Assembly: GCF_002234405.1 (NCBI RefSeq) | Contig: NZ_NMQT01000112.1 | Location: forward strand, 53,265 to 117,264 | Reading direction: 5' to 3' | Origin: Amycolatopsis thailandensis | Lineage (GTDB): Bacteria > Actinomycetota > Actinomycetes > Mycobacteriales > Pseudonocardiaceae | DNA: 64,000 nt | Part shown: piece after piece, positions 59,109-64,000 of the stretch | How the letters are laid out: the number at the start of each line of letters is the position of its first letter | How positions within the stretch are numbered: position 1 is the stretch's first letter | Position numbers and translations under genes: made by a program | The notes under the pieces: model-generated | What the model saw: the letters and a program-made list of their open reading frames with translations, nothing else | Told to the model about the DNA's origin: nothing | Database searches by the model: none

Positions 59109-59819
59109 TCAATCGACGATCGAGGCGATCTCCCACAGCCCCAAGGACTTGTCCGCGTAGGCGCCGCCCTCTTCGGTGCAGCCCTCGACCAGCACGGCCA
59201 GTGGCTCCGGGAACCCGAACGGTTCCCGGCACAGGTTCAACGGCCTCCAGTCCCCCGTCACGATGTCGTTGTTGGCGCCCAGCTCGGTGAAAGTCGTGGT
59301 CAGCAGGTACCGGGAGCCACTGCGCCGGAGGTTGCTCAACGCCCGTTCGATGTCGGCGAAACTCAAGTGCACCAGGCAATCCCGGCACAGCACGAGATCG
59401 GCGGCCGGGAGCGGATCGCCGGTCAGGTCGAGGGTCCGGAACTCCCGCACCGGATCGTCCCGGAACCGGGCGGCGTTCGCCTCGACCAGATCGGTGACGA
59501 TGTCGGCGCCGATGTACCGGTCCAGGTCGAGGTCCACCTCGCTGAGCCAGCCGAAGTCCCCGCACGGCAGATCGAGCAGGGTGCGCACGCCGAAACGTTC
59601 CAGGAGAGCGGGCAACTGCTCGCGGAGCCCCTGGGTCTGGACGGACTCGGAACCAGGCCCGGACACCGAGGAGGAAGTCCACAATCGGGATCGGAAGATG
59701 TAGGTGAAACGATCTTGGGTCCCCATGCTTTCGAGCTCTTCGGCGACCCGACGGAAGTTGACCTGCGCGGTGGTGATCGGTCGTTCGTCCACGCTTTCAT
59801 CGTAGATCGATTCGGGCAT
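59109..59819 (-). CDS. Class I SAM-dependent methyltransferase
   Basis: 236 residues at most. Motif I is RTLLDLPCGDFGWLSEVDLD; motif II region DRYIGADIVTDLVEANAARF; motif IV ADLVLCRDCLVHLSF; then RYLLTTTFTELGANND. This resembles the methyltransferase family with SGPGS near the N-terminus. The start is doubtful: ATG 59819 lies only 11 nt from the start of the divergent DUF2891 gene, whereas ATG 59726 at MGTQDRFTYIFRSRLW begins the conserved part and leaves ~100 bp for promoters. Substrate unknown. Confidence 0.83.
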   Translation of the reverse strand: MPESIYDESVDERPITTAQVNFRRVAEELESMGTQDRFTYIFRSRLWTSSSVSGPGSESVQTQGLREQLPALLERFGVRTLLDLPCGDFGWLSEVDLDLDRYIGADIVTDLVEANAARFRDDPVREFRTLDLTGDPLPAADLVLCRDCLVHLSFADIERALSNLRRSGSRYLLTTTFTELGANNDIVTGDWRPLNLCREPFGFPEPLAVLVEGCTEEGGAYADKSLGLWEIASIVD

Positions 59820-59829
59820 CCTCGAGTCC

Positions 59830-60870
59830 ATGACCGAATGGGAAGCCGAGCGCACCCGCCTCTTGAAGGCGAACGCGGAAGCACTGGCCAGGACGGCGCT
59901 GACCAACGTCGTACGCGAGTATCCGCACCACGAAAGCCATTGGCATCACGAAGGCGTACCCATCCCCACCCCGAAACTGTCGCATCCGTGCTTTTACGGC
60001 AGTTTCGACTGGCATTCCTCTGTGGAGATGTTCTGGGTGCTCGTGCGCTTGCTGCGACATCACCCCGAACTCGTGCCCGCCGAGGAGATCCGCGGCGTCC
60101 TGGACGACCACCTGACCGTCGAGGCACTCGCGGGAGAAGTCGCTTTCTTCACTCCCGACGAGCATCGCAACACTCAACGCCCTTACGGCTGGTCCGCGCT
60201 GCTGGACCTGACCCACGAAACCGCCACCTGGGACGACCCTGACGCCGCTCGCTGGTCGGCAGGACTGCGAGAGTTGAGCGCTGTCTTCGTATCCCGCTAT
60301 CTCGACTGGCTGCCGCGAGCCACCTATCCGATCCGGTACGGCATACACGAAAACGGCGCGTTCGGGTTGTCCCGCGCCCTGCCGTACGCGGACCACCTCG
60401 CCGCGCAGGGCGATCCGCGGCTACGCCAGGTCGCCATCGAGACAGCCTGGCGGTGGTTCGGCTCCGATCGCGACTACCCCGGTTCCTGGGAACCCTCCGG
60501 CGCCGACTTCCTGTCCCCCGCCCTCGCCGAAGCCGAACTCATGACCCACCTGCTGTCCGCGAGCGAGTTCGCCGGCTGGCTGCACGGGTTCCTGCCCGGC
60601 ATCGCCGACCGGGAACCCGCGACGTTGTTCACCCCGGCGTCCGTGAGCGATCCCACCGACGGGCAGATCGCCCACCTGCACGGCCTCAACCTGCACCGTG
60701 CCTGGTGCTGGCACCGCCTCGCGCGCACCCTCCCCGACGGCGACGCCAGGATTCCCGCCATACTCGAAACCGCGCACGCTCACACCCATGCCTCACTCGC
60801 ACAGACCACCGGCGGCGCGTACATGGTCGAGCACTTCCTGGCCTACTACGCACTTCTCCTACTGAGTTGA
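59830..60870 (+). CDS. DUF2891 family protein
   Basis: 346 residues. Characteristic segments: REYPHHESHWHHEGVPI, HPCFYGSFDWHSSVEMFWVL, PYGWSALLDLTHETATWDDP, DWLPRATYPIRYGIHENGAF, GSWEPSGADFLSPALAEAEL. The fold is an alpha/alpha toroid-like repeat of helices with many conserved His and Trp; no activity is established. ATG 59830 has no clear ribosome site. It is 7 nt upstream of the DinB gene, so the two form an operon. Confidence 0.9.
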   Translation: MTEWEAERTRLLKANAEALARTALTNVVREYPHHESHWHHEGVPIPTPKLSHPCFYGSFDWHSSVEMFWVLVRLLRHHPELVPAEEIRGVLDDHLTVEALAGEVAFFTPDEHRNTQRPYGWSALLDLTHETATWDDPDAARWSAGLRELSAVFVSRYLDWLPRATYPIRYGIHENGAFGLSRALPYADHLAAQGDPRLRQVAIETAWRWFGSDRDYPGSWEPSGADFLSPALAEAELMTHLLSASEFAGWLHGFLPGIADREPATLFTPASVSDPTDGQIAHLHGLNLHRAWCWHRLARTLPDGDARIPAILETAHAHTHASLAQTTGGAYMVEHFLAYYALLLLS

Positions 60871-60877
60871 GTCGACG

Positions 60878-61384
60878 ATGACCTGGTCACTACCGCACAT
60901 CACCCTCGGCTCCGAACGCCGTCTGCTGGAGGCCATGCTCGACCGCAACCGCGCCGAACTGGTCAACGCGGTGCGAGGCCTGCCCGAAGAAGACGCGCGC
61001 CGCCGGCTCGTCGCGTCGCGGACCACACCGATCGGGCTGCTCAAACACGCCGCTGTCGCCGAACGAATCTGGTTCCACCACGTCCTCGGCGGTATCCCCG
61101 AGAGCGAATGCGACGGCGGTACGACGCCGGGCGACGCGAGTTTCGTCGTCGGCGACGACGAAACTCTGACCGAAGTGATCGCGGAATTCGAACGCGCCAG
61201 TGCGCGCTCCCGCGTGATCGCCGCCGGCTTCGACCTCGACGAGATCAAGATCCACCCGCGAGTCGGCGACGTCAGCCTGCGGTTCGTCCATTTGCTCCTG
61301 ATCGAGGACTTCGCGCGGCACGCCGGGCACGGCGACATCCTCCGCGAGCAGATCGAGCATCCCGTCGCGCGGGGCGATCGGTAG
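60878..61384 (+). CDS. DinB/DUF664 family protein (putative mycothiol-dependent enzyme)
   Basis: 168 residues. A four-helix DinB bundle: MLDRNRAELVNAVRGLPEED, TPIGLLKHAAVAERIWFHHV, FVHLLLIEDFARHAGHGDIL. The three histidines expected to bind a metal are those in LKHAA, near RHAGH, and RHAGHGD, the pattern typical of DinB_2/DUF664 proteins of actinobacteria, several of which are mycothiol S-transferases (family knowledge). Cotranscribed with DUF2891. Confidence 0.9.
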   Translation: MTWSLPHITLGSERRLLEAMLDRNRAELVNAVRGLPEEDARRRLVASRTTPIGLLKHAAVAERIWFHHVLGGIPESECDGGTTPGDASFVVGDDETLTEVIAEFERASARSRVIAAGFDLDEIKIHPRVGDVSLRFVHLLLIEDFARHAGHGDILREQIEHPVARGDR

Positions 61385-61943
61385 TTCCAGGCGAACATGT
61401 CCGGACTGTGACCACCCGAACAGAGCAGTCACTCGCTGTTGGTGAGCCAAGTGCCGCAGCAGCGGCAGCTCGACCGCCCGATCAGGTGAACTCACCGTGA
61501 GCACGATTGCTCGGATCTGGTCGAAGTTGACCGTAGCCGACCGTTGCGAACAGCATCTTTCATACTGCGAAAGCATCGCGCACGACTTCCGCGATGCGCC
61601 TCCCCACCTGCGCAGATCAATTCGGAGACGCACGTCGCGGTGACCTGGCCCGACACCACGAAGGCAAGCCACCGGACCAGCGAGCCCGCTTGACGGCACT
61701 CGTCCGTTCAGCGCCATCGACTACTTTTAGTAATTTCCGTAGTCACCCAGACCGTTGAGCGACGCAGGCATACCGTTCAGCGCGACACACGCAGTACTAC
61801 TGAACGGTCACAGTCTGCTTTCGCCAAGATGTTTCTCAGCCGCACCGGGTCAAGAACCGGTAACGCGCGCGTGGCCCCCTGCGGTAACAGGAGGCCACGC
61901 GGATGTCCATTCGCCCAGCTCGCTAGAACAAGGACAGGACGCC
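61385..61943. other. 559-bp intergenic region
   Basis: No gene can be supported. The first ~230 bp give a minus-strand frame with FDQIRAIVLTVSSPDRAVEL, possibly a decayed gene. From 61700 there are three CCGTT(C/G)AGCG copies (near 61705, 61752, 61773) and a 9-bp-arm dyad ACCGTTCAG (61772-61780) / CTGAACGGT (61800-61808) that could be an operator for the downstream gene. An AT-rich ACTTTTAGTAATTT is at 61722. Confidence 0.45.
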
Positions 61944-62345
61944 GTGACCTTACAGCCTGATAATGCGAAGACACCAGACAGCGGCCCGCCACGGCGGGTC
62001 AAAGTCGTCATCGAGAGCGTCGAAGAGCCGCCACGCCGAGTCGCCACGTCCGCGGAGATGATCCGCGCGGCGCGGCTCCTCCTGAGGACCTCGGGGCGTC
62101 ATCGCAAAGTGCAGACCCGCGACAGCTGGCTCTGCCTCGCGCTGGCGGTCCTCGCCGGCTGGGCCCCGACCCTGCGGATGTGTCTCCTGCTGACGATCGG
62201 CGGCGGAATCGTCGTCGGCGTCGTCAGGATCAGCACGCCGGAAATCGGCGCGTCGGCGGGGACCTGCGTCGGCCTGCTGACCCTGTTCGGTGCTTGGATC
62301 GTCAAAGCCCGCCAAGGAAAGCAGCGCCGGGAGCCGAGTCTGTAG
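61944..62345 (+). CDS. Small membrane protein, unknown function
   Basis: 133 residues starting at GTG 61944 with AAGGACAGG upstream; longer in-frame starts run into non-coding sequence. Residues 1-60 are soluble, with VKVVIESVEEPPRRVATSAE; two membrane helices follow (LCLALAVLAGWAP / MCLLLTIGGGIVVGVV as one or two close segments, then GTCVGLLTLFGAWIV), ending in a basic tail KARQGKQRRE. No family recognised. It is a monocistronic gene bounded by a 3' hairpin. Confidence 0.75.
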   Translation: MTLQPDNAKTPDSGPPRRVKVVIESVEEPPRRVATSAEMIRAARLLLRTSGRHRKVQTRDSWLCLALAVLAGWAPTLRMCLLLTIGGGIVVGVVRISTPEIGASAGTCVGLLTLFGAWIVKARQGKQRREPSL

Positions 62346-62354
62346 CGTGTTTTG

Positions 62355-62384
62355 CCCCGTGCCGTCCGATTGGCCGGCACGGGG
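62355..62384 (+). terminator. Hairpin after the small membrane protein gene
   Basis: CCCCGTGCCG (62355-62364) and CGGCACGGGG (62375-62384), 10-bp perfect arms, 10-nt loop, 9 nt after the stop codon. No U-run, but the position fits a terminator. Confidence 0.6.
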
Positions 62385-62470
62385 TGCCCGGCGTTGCCGG
62401 AAACTCTCCACACCTGTTCGGCGACCTCCGGTTAAATGATCGCGAAGTCCCCGACATGTGAGGAGATCTT

Positions 62471-63946
62471 GTGCGGAGAGCTAGAAGACTGGGGGCCCTT
62501 GCCGTTTCGGTGCTGGCAGCGACCACGGCACTGGGCGGCTCGGCGTCGGCCGACACCGTGCAGTCGTTCCACACCTCGCTCGACCCCGCCTCGGTGCGGG
62601 AGTCGGTGCGCTACCTGGTCGAGAACTACCGGGTGAACGAGAAGGAAGCGTTGCGCCGTCTGGAGTTGCAGACCGACGGCGTCAAACTCGACGAGCTGCT
62701 GACCCGCGAACGCGGCGCCGAATACGGCGGCATGTGGCTCGATCAGGCCAAGGGCCAGCTGGTCGTGGCCATGACCAAGCCCGCGGCGGCCGAGCCGTAT
62801 CTGAAGGCGATGCCCGACCGCGGCGATGTTCGCACGCAACAGGTCCAGCATTCGTTGCGGCAGCTCACGGCGGCGAAGGAACGCGTCGCGGCCAAGGTCG
62901 GCGCGGGACCGGAAGCGGTCTACCTGCCCGCGGTGAGTGAGTCCGAGAACCGCGTCGTGCTTTGGGAACGTGCCTGGGTGGCGCAGGAGAAGGCGGCCAT
63001 GCGCGCCGCCGGCGATGTCGTGACGGCCGAAGTGAACACCGCCCGAGAGGCCGCGGCGGCGGAACCCGATGTGGTCGTTTCCCGTGTGCTGAAGAACCCG
63101 AACGCGCTGTCCACGCCGAACGTGGACCTGGGTTTCTGCCATCCGCTCTACTGCACGAAGTACGGCCCGATGCGCGGCGGCCTCCGGCTGGACATGAAAC
63201 GGGACGACGGCACCTGGGGCGGCTGCACCAGCGCTTTCAACCTGCGGTCCACCGGCGGCGGTTTCCCCGGCAAGGGCTGGGTCCTGACCGCGGGACACTG
63301 CATGCGGACGAAGACGAACAACACGCCGACCCAGCACAACGGCAACGACGTGGTGCAGCAGCACGGCATCGAGAAGAGTTCCTACCCGTACGACTACGCG
63401 GCGCTGCCGTACGTCAACGACGCGGCGTCGACGAAGTGGCTCGAAGGCCAGACCGGCCGCAACCGGGTGCTGAAGTACTGCCGCAACGGTGGCATGGACA
63501 GCAACGGCGACACCCCGTGCGGCCAGCAGGCCACCTCTGTCGACGAGTACATCACCGGTGCGCACAAGCTCGCCGACATCAAGGCGGGCTGGGTCGTCTG
63601 CGCTTCCGGGACGGCTTCGAGCGCGGTGAACTACCCGGATTCCGTCGACAGCGGCGCGGGCGCCGGCTACCTCGTCGGGACCCGCTGCGGCCGGGTCCTG
63701 TCCACGGACGTCGGCATCAACACCGACCTGTGTGCCCGCCCGGGCGACAGCGGCGGTCCGCTGTTCAGCCAGGCCGATCACGCGGCCCTGGGCATCCTGA
63801 TCGGCAACCAGCAGTCCCGGTCGGGCCCCTGCCAGGCCGGTGAGCTGAACAACTACGCGCCGATCGAAACGATCACCACCGACCTCAGCGAGCGGATCGC
63901 CAGTCAGGGATCCAAGTTCGCGGTGATCACCACTCCGAACGGCTGA
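62471..63946 (+). CDS. Secreted trypsin-like serine protease (S1) with propeptide
   Basis: 491 residues from GTG 62471. Signal peptide RRARRLGALAVSVLAATTAL ending GGSASA. Residues ~30-190 form a helical pro-region (RYLVENYRVNEKEALRRLEL), as in streptogrisin-type precursors. The protease domain has H276 in LTAGHC, D308 in YDYAALPY and S427 in ARPGDSGGPLF, a complete triad, with cysteine pairs in GGCTSA/GHC and VCASG/LCARPGDSG for disulfides. It is exported and probably self-processed. A long palindrome begins 14 nt after the stop. Confidence 0.93.
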   Translation: MRRARRLGALAVSVLAATTALGGSASADTVQSFHTSLDPASVRESVRYLVENYRVNEKEALRRLELQTDGVKLDELLTRERGAEYGGMWLDQAKGQLVVAMTKPAAAEPYLKAMPDRGDVRTQQVQHSLRQLTAAKERVAAKVGAGPEAVYLPAVSESENRVVLWERAWVAQEKAAMRAAGDVVTAEVNTAREAAAAEPDVVVSRVLKNPNALSTPNVDLGFCHPLYCTKYGPMRGGLRLDMKRDDGTWGGCTSAFNLRSTGGGFPGKGWVLTAGHCMRTKTNNTPTQHNGNDVVQQHGIEKSSYPYDYAALPYVNDAASTKWLEGQTGRNRVLKYCRNGGMDSNGDTPCGQQATSVDEYITGAHKLADIKAGWVVCASGTASSAVNYPDSVDSGAGAGYLVGTRCGRVLSTDVGINTDLCARPGDSGGPLFSQADHAALGILIGNQQSRSGPCQAGELNNYAPIETITTDLSERIASQGSKFAVITTPNG

Positions 63947-63959
63947 TCCCAAGTACGTG

Positions 63960-64000
63960 AAGGCCCCCTTCATTGCGCCTAACGCAATGAAGGGGGCCTT
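63960..64000. repeat. Perfect palindrome, 18-bp arms, reaching the window end
   Basis: AAGGCCCCCTTCATTGCG (63960-63977) and its complement (63983-64000) around CCTAA; probably extends past the window. Nearly the same arm and loop (GCGCCTA/TAGGCGC) as the hairpin at 16107-16141. Located just after the protease gene. Confidence 0.75.

Noticed and set aside
60890..61717. Minus-strand ORF opposite the DinB gene
   Set aside because: Most of it is antisense to DinB; the remainder has no start signal. At most the tail hints at a decayed gene.
1..64000. Prophage, insertion sequence, integrative element, tRNA or rRNA
   Set aside because: No integrase, transposase, phage structural gene, att-like direct repeat or RNA gene was seen; the islands seem chromosomal accessory loci.

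Overview
The window is 64 kb of high-GC actinobacterial chromosome with many GTG starts, 4-nt ATGA/GTGA gene overlaps, WXG-type secretion signals, and DosR-type and mycothiol-era DinB genes. Gene content and the abundant long 3'-flank palindromes suggest a Pseudonocardiales member, most likely Amycolatopsis (inference from content, not a database match). I see no rRNA, tRNA, CRISPR array, insertion sequence or prophage.

Left part (1-9.4 kb) is small metabolic and regulatory units. These are the 3' part of a molybdo-hydroxylase operon with its TetR regulator, a coupled ene-reductase / DJ-1 / acetoacetate-decarboxylase-like operon with a divergent TetR and two operators, an isochorismatase divergent from a GlxA-type AraC regulator around a large concentric palindrome, an ArsR regulator, and several very small ORFs.

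9.2-16.1 kb holds a 1.6k-residue WXG/RHS polymorphic toxin with a nuclease-like tip, a tiny ORF where an immunity gene would be expected, a secreted crystallin-fold protein, and an extra methionine aminopeptidase behind a double operator. 16.2-29.5 kb is a biosynthetic island: (i) a three-gene, translationally coupled operon of aspartate kinase, a Pls-type membrane NRPS and a diaminobutyrate aminotransferase, which together read as a pathway for a poly-diamino-acid such as poly-L-diaminobutyrate; (ii) a class IV lanthipeptide synthetase (LanL) with no recognisable precursor; (iii) a divergent LAL-family LuxR regulator. A 1.1-kb, partly AT-rich gap separates (i) from (ii).

29.5-40.6 kb is a DosR/DevR dormancy-type locus: ribosome hibernation factor, universal stress proteins, flavodoxin, Acg-like nitroreductase, DevR regulator with tandem DosR-like boxes, DevS-like GAF kinase, CBS-BON protein and ANTAR-GAF regulator. 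Parts are decayed: hpf carries an internal deletion, one usp has a 1-nt frameshift, and an acetate kinase survives only as a remnant.

40.6-44.4 kb is an ABC efflux pair with a divergent two-component system. 44.9-49.8 kb is an Azt-type zinc uptake system (SBP, two AztD-like lipoproteins, permease, ATPase) behind a Zur-box-like site. 50.1-58 kb has an SMI1/KNR4 protein, a kinase/regulator/NfeD/SPFH operon, a CBS protein, an ArsB/NhaD-type transporter and an OafA-type acyltransferase. 58-64 kb has a TetR/DUF1348 pair with two operators, a methyltransferase, DUF2891 and DinB proteins, a small membrane protein and a secreted trypsin-like protease. Long perfect palindromes (9-27 bp arms) recur at gene 3' flanks throughout.
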